Part shown: positions 36,146 through 45,122 of the stretch, piece after piece
How the letters are laid out: the number at the start of each line of letters is the position of its first letter
Position numbering within the stretch: position 1 is the first letter of the stretch
DNA from: Aliiglaciecola sp. LCG003
GTDB lineage: Bacteria; Pseudomonadota; Gammaproteobacteria; Enterobacterales; Alteromonadaceae
Length of the DNA: 64,000 bases
Direction of reading: 5' to 3'
Assembly: GCF_030316135.1 (NCBI RefSeq)
Contig: NZ_CP128185.1
Coordinates: forward strand, 2,728,001 to 2,792,000
Position numbers and translations under genes: made by a program
Notes under the pieces: model-generated
Database searches by the model: none
What the model saw: only the letters and a program-made list of their open reading frames with translations
Told to the model about the DNA's origin: nothing

Positions 36146-37828
36146 ATGTTGATCCATTTATCTATTAAAAATTTAGCAATTGTAAAAAGTTTGGATATTG
36201 ATTTCCGTCAGGGTTTATCTGTTATCACCGGTGAAACGGGAGCAGGGAAATCTATTGCAATCGATGCCTTGGGATTATGTTTAGGCGATAGAGCCGAGGC
36301 CAGCTTGGTTCGAGCGAATAGCAGTAAAGCTGATGTTAGCGCAACCTTTGATACAACCCAATTACTCAATGTTCAAAAATGGCTTATTGATAATGATTTT
36401 ATGGATGCCGATGAAGTGCCGGCAGATTTAATTATCCGTAGAGTAATATCCAGTGAAGGACGCTCAAAAGCCTATATAAATGGCTTCCCTGTCCCATTAC
36501 AACAGCTGAAATTGCTAGCCTCTAACTTGGTAAGTGTTCATGGTCAACATGCCCATCAGCAATTACTCAAGCCCGATATGCAAAAAAGAGTGGTAGATAA
36601 CTTTGCCGATCATGCTGACTTGCTCCATGATGTGAAAAGTCATTATGGGTCACTAAATCAAGCTCATCGCGAGTTGGAACTGTTACTTGGTGAACAACAA
36701 AGCCGAACTGATCGTAAAAGTTTATTAGAATACCAAGTCCAAGAACTCGATGAATTCGCGTTATCTGAGAACGAGTTCCAAGAGTTAGAAATCGAGCACA
36801 AAAAGTTGAGTAATAGCCAAACTCTGTTGGAGCAAACCCAAAAGAGCTTCTATTGCTTATATGATGCTGACGAAAATAGCGCTATGAATGCAGTGCAAAC
36901 CAGTGTCGAAATGCTTGCGGAGCTCCAAGAGCATGACGCTGAACTCTCTCCCATAGTAGCGATTTTGAATGAGGCATTGATTAATCTCGATGAAGCTTCG
37001 AACCAGTTACGGGCCTACTCGGACAAACTCGAAATTGATCCTATGCGTATGCAACAAGTGGAGCAGCGCTATTCTAAAGCCTTGGACTTTGCTCGCAAGC
37101 ATGGTGTGCGTCCAGAAGCACTTTACAATTGCCATCAGTTGTTAGCCACTGAGTTAAGTGAATTAAATAAACAAGAAGAGTCCTTGGATGCACTACAACA
37201 GCAACTGTCTGTACTAAATAGCCAATATCTGAAAAGTGCCAAAAAGCTGAGCGAATCACGTATAATAGCCAGCCAAGCGCTAGCTCAACAAGTAGAAACT
37301 CATATCCAAGCAATGAACATGACCAAGGCGAAATTTTCCGTTCAGGTCGATTTTGATCCACGCCAAAGTGCCAGTAGCTCAGGGTTAGATCGGATTCAAT
37401 TCACGATTTCAACCAATCCGGGTATAGCGCCCGATGCGCTAGATAAGGTAGTTTCTGGTGGTGAATTGTCAAGAGTTGGCTTGGCGTTGCAAGTTATCAG
37501 CTCCAAAGGAAATCAAATACCTACCATGATATTTGATGAAGTAGATACCGGTATCAGTGGGCCAACCGCTTCTGTAGTGGGTAAGTTGCTAAGAAAACTG
37601 GGGGCGTCATGTCAGGTAATTTGTGTGACTCATTTACCCCAAGTAGCTGCAAGTGGTAATCAACAAATGTTTGTAACAAAGTTTACTGACAATGAAACCA
37701 CCGAAACTCATATGATTTGTTTAAAAGAAAATGAACGAATTGAAGAATTAGCACGTCTATTAGCTGGAGATACACTAACCGACTCCGCGATTGCCAATGC
37801 CAAGGAGTTACTTCAGCATTATCAATAG
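36146..37828 (+). CDS. recN: DNA repair protein RecN
   Basis: SMC-like ATPase for double-strand break repair. The protein has 560 residues (E. coli 553) from ATG 36146. Walker A GETGAGKS is at 29-36. A long coiled coil fills the middle (about 160-370), and the C-terminal half carries the signature VSGGELSRVGLAL and Walker B MIFDEVDTG. The start is chosen because MLIHLSIKNLAIV matches the family; the open extension to 36020 overlaps nadK and would include the LexA boxes. SOS control is shown by those two boxes. Confidence 0.97.
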   Translation: MLIHLSIKNLAIVKSLDIDFRQGLSVITGETGAGKSIAIDALGLCLGDRAEASLVRANSSKADVSATFDTTQLLNVQKWLIDNDFMDADEVPADLIIRRVISSEGRSKAYINGFPVPLQQLKLLASNLVSVHGQHAHQQLLKPDMQKRVVDNFADHADLLHDVKSHYGSLNQAHRELELLLGEQQSRTDRKSLLEYQVQELDEFALSENEFQELEIEHKKLSNSQTLLEQTQKSFYCLYDADENSAMNAVQTSVEMLAELQEHDAELSPIVAILNEALINLDEASNQLRAYSDKLEIDPMRMQQVEQRYSKALDFARKHGVRPEALYNCHQLLATELSELNKQEESLDALQQQLSVLNSQYLKSAKKLSESRIIASQALAQQVETHIQAMNMTKAKFSVQVDFDPRQSASSSGLDRIQFTISTNPGIAPDALDKVVSGGELSRVGLALQVISSKGNQIPTMIFDEVDTGISGPTASVVGKLLRKLGASCQVICVTHLPQVAASGNQQMFVTKFTDNETTETHMICLKENERIEELARLLAGDTLTDSAIANAKELLQHYQ

Positions 37829-37948
37829 CGATTTCCCCTTGTTGCTAGAAAAGATTGATTGCAAGTAGTGGGGTGAGTTAGCATGCGTGTCCTGTAAAAG
37901 CGCAAGTGTGCTTAATCCTATTAACTAAAAAATGAAATGAATTGGATA

Positions 37949-38305
37949 ATGAAGTTTAAAAGCCTATTGATCGTTGTTGTACTTAGCTTTGCCATGTCTG
38001 GCTGCGCCGACTGGATATATCGTATTGATGTACCGCAAGGTAATTTTTTACAAGATAAAAACGTCGAGCAACTTCGTATTGCAATGACCAAAGAACAAGT
38101 AGTCTATGTCCTCGGGCGTCCTGTCGTGCAAGACTCTTTCGATCATAATACTTGGTATTATGTATATGAAATGAAACGCGGCATGCGTAAACGTGGCGAA
38201 GATTTCCGTAAAGAGTTGGTCATTAAATTTGTTGATGGCAAAGTGGCTAGTGTTACAGGTGACTTTGAGCTGTCTGAAGACTTCAATACTCCTTTGGATG
38301 AATAA
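37949..38305 (+). CDS. bamE: Outer-membrane assembly lipoprotein BamE
   Basis: Small lipoprotein of the BAM complex. A signal peptide with lipobox MSGC puts the lipid-modified cysteine at residue 19 if ATG 37949 is used (GGA just upstream). The E. coli protein has Cys20. ATG 37937 would add four residues. The SmpA/OmlA fold is visible in LRIAMTKEQVVYVLGRPVVQDSF and NTWYYVYE. It follows recN as in E. coli. Confidence 0.92.
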   Translation: MKFKSLLIVVVLSFAMSGCADWIYRIDVPQGNFLQDKNVEQLRIAMTKEQVVYVLGRPVVQDSFDHNTWYYVYEMKRGMRKRGEDFRKELVIKFVDGKVASVTGDFELSEDFNTPLDE

Positions 38306-38718
38306 TTACCAATGGGTTGATTTGGGCGAGTGTATTTGCCTGACTCAACCCATCGGCTTCTATATTCGTAAAGACTACAGATTAACTTAGTTAGCCATAC
38401 TGGTCAGATTACAGCATATTTCACTGCTAATATCATCCAGAGCAGCGGTCAGCGATTTATATTTATATAGTGGAACAGCTAATTCTTGCTAACCCTTTCC
38501 CTAAACCCATCTAGAAAATTTTCAACCTATTCCCAAATTAATTAATCGTCATTTTCTTTTTAACACATTTTGCTAGCTATGGGTTTCTAGAGGATTAATC
38601 TTCGTTCGAATGTAACCTATCAATTTATAATTTCACATAATCCCCAAATTGAACTAACGTTTATACCCTCTTTAAAGGGCAATTCGCTCACGACACGAAA
38701 AACAATAAGTAGAAAACT
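38306..38718. other. Non-coding gap after bamE with a long hairpin
   Basis: No plausible gene in about 410 bases. A 9-bp perfect stem ATGGGTTGA (38312-38320)/TCAACCCAT (38345-38353) with inner GGC/GCC lies just after bamE and may stabilise or end its mRNA, although there is no T tract. AAACCCAT and ATGGGTTT recur as a distant inverted pair further on (about 38500 and 38580). Confidence 0.45.
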
Positions 38719-38805
38719 ATGTCTCTAGAAGCATTCTCAATGCCGCTACTTGCAATGTTCATCGGCCTAATTTCGATATTTATGGACAGTCAAAAAAAAA
38801 CATAA
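38719..38805 (+). CDS. Short membrane ORF, probable N-terminus of a frameshifted gene
   Basis: 28 codons from ATG to TAA encoding one hydrophobic helix (MPLLAMFIGLISIF) and a Lys-rich end. The frame ends just after a run of nine A (38792-38800). Removing one A would join it in frame to the next ORF, giving a 249-residue protein with two N-terminal helices. I therefore read it as the broken or frameshifted start of the following gene rather than a separate peptide gene. Confidence 0.45.
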   Translation: MSLEAFSMPLLAMFIGLISIFMDSQKKT

Positions 38806-38812
38806 AAGAGCT

Positions 38813-39466
38813 ATGATAAGCCTACTTGTCTTAGCGTTGGCGGCAACCTGCATTCTCGGCATTAATTCGAATATCAATGCTGCAACTGAGAATATGGAAC
38901 AGAAAAATAGTGTTAAATCTCTAGAGACCAGAAATATCCATGTAAGTGAAACGCTAGCTGAATTTAAACACAATACCGAGTCAAGTTTGTCTGTGTTATT
39001 GAGTAAAGTCGATGAATGGCTAGTCGATCCTGATAATACCAGTGTTGATGCTATTAAAATGTCACTACTTGCCAACGAAACCATTGAAAATATTGAAAAT
39101 ATTGAGCAAAAGGAAGATATTTCCTTCAGTATGGCAACTGAAATTAGGTATTTCGTCAAAGAGGTAGATCAACAAAGAGTTTGGAAGAGTCTGACCGTAA
39201 AGGGGATCTCAGTTTCAAAAAGCGCTCCTACTCTGAAAAATGCCAAAACCAATGCAATTTGGTTCGGCGATCAAGTTGATATTGAAGAAGTAAAATATGT
39301 TGCATTAACTCTGATCCGAGCAGGTATCAGTATCACGAGCATCAAGCCTTTTTCCGGTGCAAATAGAAAAGTGAATATTATCGAAATTGGCCATGATGTA
39401 GATTTTGAAAATAACACCCCACTTTCCGTCCAACAAGTTGTTAATGCAAAACAATTCCTTCGTTGA
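38813..39466 (+). CDS. Unknown protein with N-terminal membrane helix
   Basis: 217 residues not recognised. An N-terminal hydrophobic segment (about 3-17) is followed by a helical, acidic region to about 110 (possible coiled coil) and a C-terminal alpha/beta-looking stretch with IWFGDQVDIEEVKYVALTLI and NIIEIGHDVD. ATG with AAGAG just upstream, so it could be translated by itself. More likely it is the main part of a gene starting at 38719 that shifts frame at the A9 tract. It lies between bamE and an IS element. Confidence 0.55.
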   Translation: MISLLVLALAATCILGINSNINAATENMEQKNSVKSLETRNIHVSETLAEFKHNTESSLSVLLSKVDEWLVDPDNTSVDAIKMSLLANETIENIENIEQKEDISFSMATEIRYFVKEVDQQRVWKSLTVKGISVSKSAPTLKNAKTNAIWFGDQVDIEEVKYVALTLIRAGISITSIKPFSGANRKVNIIEIGHDVDFENNTPLSVQQVVNAKQFLR

Positions 39467-39731
39467 AAGCAGGTGTATCTAGTCTTGACATAAACGGATA
39501 AGTCAGACTTTAGGCGCCCATCAAACTAGCTTACACCTGGTCTAAGCGTAAAGTGTAGCTTTCATTGAATCACTCTCAGCAAAATCCACGTATAAGGTAT
39601 TAGGCCGTATTCACTCCAATTTAGTGGTATAGCAACTGCCGTGCAATGCACGATCTTGAATGACTATCCAGGTAAAGAACTACTCAGATTAGCCATGGGT
39701 GTCTTGATAAGAATCAACGATGGGTGATGAG
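39467..39731. other. Non-coding left flank of the IS element
   Basis: About 265 bases without an open frame. It contains a short perfect hairpin CGTGCA/TGCACG near 39645 and, at 39700-39716, the left copy of a 17-bp repeat that recurs beyond the right end of the element. Confidence 0.4.
39700..39716 (+). repeat. Left copy of a 17-bp direct repeat flanking the IS
   Basis: TGTCTTGATAAGAATCA, identical to 41246-41262. It lies 15 bp outside the left inverted repeat, whereas the right copy is 3 bp outside the right one. Confidence 0.8.
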
Positions 39732-39810
39732 ATGGACGCTCCCCAATACGGCGTCAATGCGCCAAAATAGTAGTTCTTAAACAAGACTATTTACATAGGG
39801 AACGTCCAAT

Positions 39811-40836
39811 ATGAAGCTTAAAACAATTACCATCGATTTGGCAAAGACTGTATTTCAAGTGTGCGGAGTAAATGAACATATTAAACCGCAATTTAATAAG
39901 AAATTAAAACGGACTGAGCTACTTGATTTTATGCGCCAACAACCACCTACGTTGGTGGTGATGGAAGCCTGTTATTCATCGCATTACTGGGGGCGTGAAA
40001 TTGCTAAATTAGGTCATGATACCAAGCTTATACCAGCCCAACATGTCACGCCTTTTGTGCGAGGCAACAAGAATGACCATAACGATGCTTTTGCCATAGC
40101 AGAAGCCAGCCAGCGCTCACATATCCGCTTTGTCCCCGTAAAATCTGAGCAACAGCAAGAAATTAATTGCTTGCATCGAATTCGAGAGCGCTTAATTAGA
40201 AACAAAACGGCCCTGAGTAACCAGATACGCGGGTTGTTAAGTGAATTTGGGGTAATATTTCCTTGTGGCCACGTGGCCTTGTGTGCAGGATTAGCCCAAG
40301 TAATTGATAGCGAACAACGCAGTAACCAGTTGAGAACCATGATGCGCGCGTTAAAGGCAGAATATGAAGACACACGCTCTCGCATCAAGGCCATTGAGCA
40401 GCAATTGCATCACTTTGTTAATAACAGTGAAAGTGGCAAAATATTGCTCAGCATCCCAGGGATTGGTTTCATTAATGCCTCAGCGTTTTTAGCCGCCATT
40501 GATAAAGGCCAGGCGTTTAATAATCCCAAAGAATTTGCCGTGTGGTTAGGGCTGACGCCTAAACAACACGCCTCAGGCAATATCAGTAAGATGGGCGGCA
40601 TTACCAAACGCGGAGACCGTTATTTACGTAAACAACTGGTACATGGTGCGCGGTCTGTCGTGAGTCGTGCCGCGCAAAGAACTGATCCGTTATCACTGTG
40701 GGCCACTAAACTTCGCGTTACCAAGCCGTTTAATAAAGTGGCAGTCGCCGTCGCCCATCGTTTAGCACGTTTAATCTGGATATTGCTCACACGTCAGGAG
40801 CACTATCGCGTTACGTCCTCACAAGTGAGCGCATAA
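39811..40836 (+). CDS. IS110/IS1111-family transposase (DEDD-type)
   Basis: 341 residues, full length. The N-terminal RuvC-like DEDD domain begins TITIDLAKTVFQVCGV (first Asp at 9), with further acidic residues in VVMEAC and KNDHNDAFAIAEA. A coiled coil (about 175-210) leads to the C-terminal Transposase_20 domain (LLSIPGIGFINASAFLAAI), with its conserved serine region near SKMGGITKRGDRYLR. Such enzymes recombine DNA directed by an element-encoded guide RNA. No frameshift is seen. Confidence 0.95.
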   Translation: MKLKTITIDLAKTVFQVCGVNEHIKPQFNKKLKRTELLDFMRQQPPTLVVMEACYSSHYWGREIAKLGHDTKLIPAQHVTPFVRGNKNDHNDAFAIAEASQRSHIRFVPVKSEQQQEINCLHRIRERLIRNKTALSNQIRGLLSEFGVIFPCGHVALCAGLAQVIDSEQRSNQLRTMMRALKAEYEDTRSRIKAIEQQLHHFVNNSESGKILLSIPGIGFINASAFLAAIDKGQAFNNPKEFAVWLGLTPKQHASGNISKMGGITKRGDRYLRKQLVHGARSVVSRAAQRTDPLSLWATKLRVTKPFNKVAVAVAHRLARLIWILLTRQEHYRVTSSQVSA

Positions 40837-41229
40837 CATGAATCACTTTACGTTATCCCTGTCGAGCTCAATTCCGTGTAGGACAAAGGCACCAAGCCTG
40901 TGTGGGTGTTGTGGAAGGCAAGACACGGGATAACACTTACTTTACCTACCCCGCTTAGTCATAAAATGATGAAGAAAACGGTCTACCTACCTCATCAAAG
41001 CCAGACTTAGACACGGATAACAATCCGACTGGGTGTTTTTAGGCGATAAGGTTCGGAGTTCATCAGAGGCCAGCGTTGATTAAACCAACGCTAATAAAGA
41101 GCCTGAATATATGTCAGAACTAAGCCATTTTAGACTGCCTTCAAGACAACAGACTAGCGGTAATAGAATAGTAAAAACGTAATTCGTGCAGAAAATCAGC
41201 ACGAAGGGGCAATTAGTACGTTGACATCA
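40837..41229 (+). ncRNA. Candidate guide RNA region (bridge/seekRNA) of the IS
   Basis: The ~390-bp right non-coding part contains several hairpins: CCGTGT (40874-40879)/ACACGG (40923-40928) enclosing AGGC/GCCT; AGCGTTG (41072-41078)/CAACGCT (41086-41092); and TTCGTGC (41183-41189)/GCACGAA (41199-41205). IS1111-group elements encode their guide RNA downstream of the transposase, so this is where it is expected. Exact ends and guide loops are not determined. Confidence 0.45.
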
Positions 41230-41245
41230 GGGGAGCGTCCATATA

Positions 41246-41262
41246 TGTCTTGATAAGAATCA
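41246..41262 (+). repeat. Right copy of the 17-bp direct repeat flanking the IS
   Basis: Identical to 39700-39716. It begins 3 bp after the right inverted repeat. Confidence 0.8.
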
Positions 41263-41390
41263 GTTTATAAAAATCACCACCTAGGCTGATTTTCCATACA
41301 ATTTGCAATTTGTCTTGAAAAATTTAGTTGGTAGCCTAACTTCACACAAAAATCCAGCTGTACCCAAGGAGTCTTAGTAAAACAACTTAT

Positions 41391-42218
41391 CTAGAGGCAG
41401 GTGGCTTTTTTCGGGAAGTCAGGAATATTAGGATAGGACGCCAACTTTGCATCTAATTGACCACTGCTAATAAATTCAACTAACAATCTATCGATAGTTT
41501 CTTTTAATGCCTGCATTTGTGGACGCATTACAAAAGTTAAATCGACCGTACTTGTCGGCTCGGGGGACTGGTAAATACTCGTTTTACAGAACTCATCTGT
41601 GCTAAAAGCTTCCATAGCATTGTAGTCATTCATTACGGCAAAATCACAGCGCTTGCTCTTTAACATAGAAGCCATAGCTTTATGACTACTTGAGTCTACC
41701 CGCACTAAATTAGAGTTTGCAAAATAAAACTCTAGACCGGTATAGACAAAATTTTCATGTGTACATACTCGTCCTCTAACCGTGTTGGATAGCGAAAAAT
41801 CAGCTTCGAATGGTTCAATACTATATAAAAATGTTTTATGGGAGACAAAAGGTCGGCTTGCTATTGTCAGCTTAGGACGTTGTAGCCAACCTACATTGGC
41901 CAAATATAAATCCGCTTTACCCTCTATGACAAATTGTTCACTGCGCAGTTGATTAGAATCGACAAAAACAACTGGTGGAAATCCTTTAGGTTCTACTTCT
42001 AAAAAGAAATAATCGACCAAACCGGAATACTTTTGCTGCACATCATCATAATACAAATAGGGAAACGAACCGGGAGAATTAACCACAAAGACAAGGGCTT
42101 TAGACTCTGATGCCAATGCTTCAGCAGGGCCTATAACCCATAAAGCATGCATGAAAATTACTGACAATAAAAATTTACTTATCACAAACCCAACTCTATA
42201 TGTGAGTGAAACACTCAA
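41391..42218 (-). CDS. Periplasmic substrate-binding protein (SBP_bac_3-like)
   Basis: Up to 275 residues with an N-terminal hydrophobic signal segment (FVISKFLLSVIFMHALWVIG) and a solute-binding fold of the amino-acid-binding or PhnD-like type. Recognisable parts are SGLVDYFFLEV, GKADLYLANVGWLQRP and KSKRCDFAVMNDYNAMEAF. The most upstream start is TTG 42218; GTG 42185 is equally plausible. No transporter permease or ATPase lies beside it, so it is an orphan and may act as a sensor input rather than in uptake. The ligand is unknown. Confidence 0.65.
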   Translation of the reverse strand: MSVSLTYRVGFVISKFLLSVIFMHALWVIGPAEALASESKALVFVVNSPGSFPYLYYDDVQQKYSGLVDYFFLEVEPKGFPPVVFVDSNQLRSEQFVIEGKADLYLANVGWLQRPKLTIASRPFVSHKTFLYSIEPFEADFSLSNTVRGRVCTHENFVYTGLEFYFANSNLVRVDSSSHKAMASMLKSKRCDFAVMNDYNAMEAFSTDEFCKTSIYQSPEPTSTVDLTFVMRPQMQALKETIDRLLVEFISSGQLDAKLASYPNIPDFPKKATCL

Positions 42219-42514
42219 GCAAACATTAGGCGGAATTCTACTCGATTAACGACTTATTTTATAGCACATTACGGCATCAATGGTTAACAAACATATCAGC
42301 TAAGTAGCGACTTTAAAGTGAAGCTACAGAATTGACCCTTTTTAGAATACTTAGCATGTTTAAATATGATTGGGGGAGTATTATTAAACAAATCGTAGCT
42401 TTATTCTGGCTGTTTCTGGCGCTTCAAAAGTAAAACTGTGGCATAATATGGCGCAATTTTTAACGGCATATTAATGCTCGTAACTTTATCGTTTTAACTA
42501 TTGGGAATATCGTC

Positions 42515-44098
42515 TTGTTAATATCAGCCAACATCACAATGCAATTTGGTGCAAAGCCACTTTTTGAAAACGTTTCGGTCAAGTTTGGCGATGGCAATCG
42601 CTATGGTTTAATCGGCGCCAATGGTTGTGGTAAATCGACCTTTATGAAAATTTTAGGTGGTGATTTAGAGCCCTCTGCGGGCAATATTTCAAAAGACCCA
42701 AATGAACGTATCGGTAAGCTAAAACAAGATCAATTCGCCTTTGAAAAATATAGTGTTATCGACACTGTCATCATGGGCCATGATGAACTGTGGAGCGTAA
42801 AAGAAGAGCGTGATGCCATATACGCAAATCCGGAGATGACTGAAGCCGACGGTATTCGAGCCGCAGAACTGGAATCAGAATTTGCTGAAATGGATGGTTA
42901 CACCGCAGAATCCCGAGCAGGCGAACTCCTTATTGGCGTAGGTATTGATGAATCTCTGCATTTCGGTCCAATGAGTGAAGTTGCTCCAGGTTGGAAACTT
43001 CGTGTACTTCTAGCGCAAGTATTATTTGCTGAACCAGATATCATGCTCCTTGATGAGCCAACCAACAACCTCGACATAGATACGATTCGCTGGTTGGAAG
43101 ACACTCTTAACGCCCGTAGCTGTACGATGATAATCATTTCACACGATCGTCATTTCCTGAACAGTGTTTGTAGCCATATGGCTGATTTGGATTATGGTGA
43201 GTTGCGTGTCTTCCCGGGCAACTACGACGAATACATGACGGCTGCTACCCAATCAAGAGAACGCTTGTTATCAGAAAATGCCAAAAAGAAAGCACAAATT
43301 GCTGAATTAAAAACATTTGTCAGTCGTTTTTCTGCTAATGCATCAAAATCAAAACAAGCAACGTCTAGAGCCAAACAAATAGATAAAATTCAAATAGAAG
43401 AAGTCAAACCATCCAGCCGTCAAAATCCATTCATCCGATTTGAGCAAGATAAAAAGTTGCACAGACTGGCATTGGAAGTAGAAGGACTGTCGAAAGCCTT
43501 TGAAACCGCTTTATTTAGCAAACTCGACCTTATGGTAGAAGTGGGCGAACGGGTAGCTATTATTGGGCCCAATGGTGCCGGTAAAACCAGTTTAATACGT
43601 TGTTTATTTGGCGATCTCGAAGCCGATACAGGTCAGATAAAATGGTCTGAAAATTCTCAACTTGGGTATTATGCGCAAGATCATGCATCTGAATTTGAAC
43701 AAGATATGTCGCTGATTGAATGGATGTATCAATGGGCGCAGGAAGGCGATGACGAGCAAGTCATCCGCGGTACCTTGGGTCGCTTATTATTCTCACAAAA
43801 AGAAATTAATAAATCGGTCAAAGTTATATCAGGTGGCGAACAAGGCCGTATGCTATTCGGTAAATTGATGCTGCAAAAGCCCAATATTCTGCTGATGGAT
43901 GAACCCACCAATCATTTGGATATGGAATCCATTGAATCCTTGAACCTCGCTTTAGAAAATTACCCAGGCACATTATTTTTCGTCAGTCATGATAGAGAAT
44001 TTGTATCTTCTTTGGCGACAAGAATAATTGAATTAACCCCTAACGGCCTGGTCGACTTTAAAGGTAATTATGAAGATTATCTTGCCAGTAAAAGTTAA
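42515..44098 (+). CDS. ybiT: ABC-F ATPase YbiT
   Basis: Soluble translation-associated ABC-F protein with two nucleotide-binding domains and no membrane segment. The protein has 527 residues (E. coli 530) and is nearly colinear with YbiT. Walker A motifs are GANGCGKST and GPNGAGKTS, Walker [13 protein letters not shown] and [13 protein letters not shown] charged linker between domains includes [19 protein letters not shown] start; [25 protein letters not shown] aligns with the E. coli N-terminus, so it is kept. Confidence 0.93.
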   Translation: MLISANITMQFGAKPLFENVSVKFGDGNRYGLIGANGCGKSTFMKILGGDLEPSAGNISKDPNERIGKLKQDQFAFEKYSVIDTVIMGHDELWSVKEERDAIYANPEMTEADGIRAAELESEFAEMDGYTAESRAGELLIGVGIDESLHFGPMSEVAPGWKLRVLLAQVLFAEPDIMLLDEPTNNLDIDTIRWLEDTLNARSCTMIIISHDRHFLNSVCSHMADLDYGELRVFPGNYDEYMTAATQSRERLLSENAKKKAQIAELKTFVSRFSANASKSKQATSRAKQIDKIQIEEVKPSSRQNPFIRFEQDKKLHRLALEVEGLSKAFETALFSKLDLMVEVGERVAIIGPNGAGKTSLIRCLFGDLEADTGQIKWSENSQLGYYAQDHASEFEQDMSLIEWMYQWAQEGDDEQVIRGTLGRLLFSQKEINKSVKVISGGEQGRMLFGKLMLQKPNILLMDEPTNHLDMESIESLNLALENYPGTLFFVSHDREFVSSLATRIIELTPNGLVDFKGNYEDYLASKS

Positions 44099-44111
44099 AC
44101 TGATATCCCTT

Positions 44112-44139
44112 GTCACCTACTTTACCTAAAATAGGTGAC
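44112..44139 (+). terminator. Hairpin after ybiT
   Basis: Perfect 8-bp stem GTCACCTA/TAGGTGAC with a 12-nt loop, followed by TTTAT. It lies 13 bp after the ybiT stop and ahead of the NYN gene. Confidence 0.5.
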
Positions 44140-44166
44140 TTTATATCGGTTACAAAAGGCGTCAGC

Positions 44167-44640
44167 ATGCAAAACATTGGAATATTTGTAGATGTTCAGA
44201 ATATCTACTACACCTGCAGAGATGCCTACCAAGGTTCGTTTAACTACCGCAAATTATGGCAAAACATCAGCCAACAAGGCGTTATCACAAACGCAATTGC
44301 CTACGCTATCGCCCCACAGAATGACTCGCAAATTAAGTTTCAAGATGCGCTTAGACACATTGGATTTGCGGTTAAAACCAAACCATTCATTCAACGTCAG
44401 GACGGTTCTGCCAAAGGTGATTGGGATGTGGGGATCACTATCGACATAATGGAAGCCAGCGCCAATTTAAATAAGGTAATTCTGTGCTCCGGCGATGGTG
44501 ACTTCAGTATGCTGCTCGCCCATATCAAAGCTAAACATAACTGCTCGACAGAGGTTTATGGTGTGCCTAGTCTGACTGCAAAAGCGTTAATTGACCACTG
44601 TGATAGCTTCATAAAAATAGATTCCTCTTTGTTACAATAA
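44167..44640 (+). CDS. NYN-domain (LabA/DUF88-like) putative RNase
   Basis: 157 residues forming a PIN-like NYN domain: first Asp in NIGIFVDVQNIYY (D8), second acidic cluster KGDWDVGITIDIME, third LCSGDGDFSMLL. These are the conserved metal-binding aspartates of the family. ATG 44167 is chosen because AAAGG lies 8-9 nt upstream; the open extension to 44110 runs through the ybiT hairpin. RNA target unknown. Confidence 0.82.
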   Translation: MQNIGIFVDVQNIYYTCRDAYQGSFNYRKLWQNISQQGVITNAIAYAIAPQNDSQIKFQDALRHIGFAVKTKPFIQRQDGSAKGDWDVGITIDIMEASANLNKVILCSGDGDFSMLLAHIKAKHNCSTEVYGVPSLTAKALIDHCDSFIKIDSSLLQ

Positions 44641-44678
44641 GTGAAATTGACGTTACTAGGTATATTTATTTCAATTAA

Positions 44679-44698
44679 TACTGTACAAACAGACAGTG
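44679..44698 (+). promoter_or_regulatory. LexA box of yebG
   Basis: TACTGTACAAACAGACAGTG has perfect CTGT and ACAG half-sites with an 8-nt centre. It lies about 45 bp upstream of the yebG ATG. Confidence 0.85.
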
Positions 44699-44741
44699 CA
44701 TGATCTATATTTATACTTCTTACTCAATAAGGGAAATCCAC

Positions 44742-45032
44742 ATGGCCATTATCGTAAAATACGTTGTTGAACATAACGGGGAAGAAAAACTAGTGACCAC
44801 CGATAAAAAAGCTGCAGACAAATATGACAAAATGTTGGAAGTAGCCGATAACCTTGGTGCTTATTTCAATGCTAAAGGCATTAAGTTAGCGCCAGAGATC
44901 TCTGAAGAGCTAACGATTTTGTTATCTAAAAATAAAGACATGGTAGGTAAGTTACTCAAAGGCGCTGATCTTAAATCTGTGCTAAACGAAGAAAAAGCCG
45001 ATGTGGTTGAAATGGATAAACGCAGCGCCTAA
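44742..45032 (+). CDS. yebG: SOS-induced protein YebG
   Basis: 96-residue cytoplasmic protein of the YebG family, DNA-damage induced in E. coli; molecular role unsettled. The N-terminus MAIIVKYVVEHNGEEK and the KKAADKYDKMLEVADNL segment match the family. The start is ATG 44742, preceded by GGGAA. The LexA box upstream independently supports identity and SOS control. Confidence 0.92.
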   Translation: MAIIVKYVVEHNGEEKLVTTDKKAADKYDKMLEVADNLGAYFNAKGIKLAPEISEELTILLSKNKDMVGKLLKGADLKSVLNEEKADVVEMDKRSA

Positions 45033-45068
45033 TGCGTGCCTGCTGCAAACTCAGGTTGAGTAACTCAA

Positions 45069-45101
45069 ATGGAAGCCAGCACTCACCTCGCTGACTTCCA
45101 T
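45069..45101. terminator. Hairpin between convergent yebG and aroG
   Basis: Outer stem ATGGAAG/CTTCCAT and inner CAGC/GCTG around a 9-nt loop. No clear T tract on either side. Confidence 0.35.
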
Positions 45102-45122
45102 ATAGTGGTTTGCAATACTAGA

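Larger units (their letters stand above)
39732..41242 (+). mobile_element. IS110-family insertion sequence, IS1111 group
   Basis: About 1.5 kb bounded by perfect 13-bp inverted repeats, ATGGACGCTCCCC (39732-39744) and GGGGAGCGTCCAT (41230-41242). The transposase starts only about 66 bp inside the left repeat, while nearly 400 bp are non-coding at the right. Inverted repeats plus a 3' non-coding region distinguish the IS1111 group from IS110 proper. The true tips probably lie a few bases outside the repeats. The transposase is intact, so the element may be active. Confidence 0.88.

Noticed and set aside
39700-41262. 17-bp repeat as a simple target-site duplication
   Set aside because: The copies lie at different distances from the inverted repeats (15 and 3 bp), and this transposase family does not make long duplications.
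44110-44166. Nineteen-residue extension of the NYN protein
   Set aside because: It runs through the hairpin after ybiT and has no ribosome site, while ATG 44167 has AAAGG at good distance.
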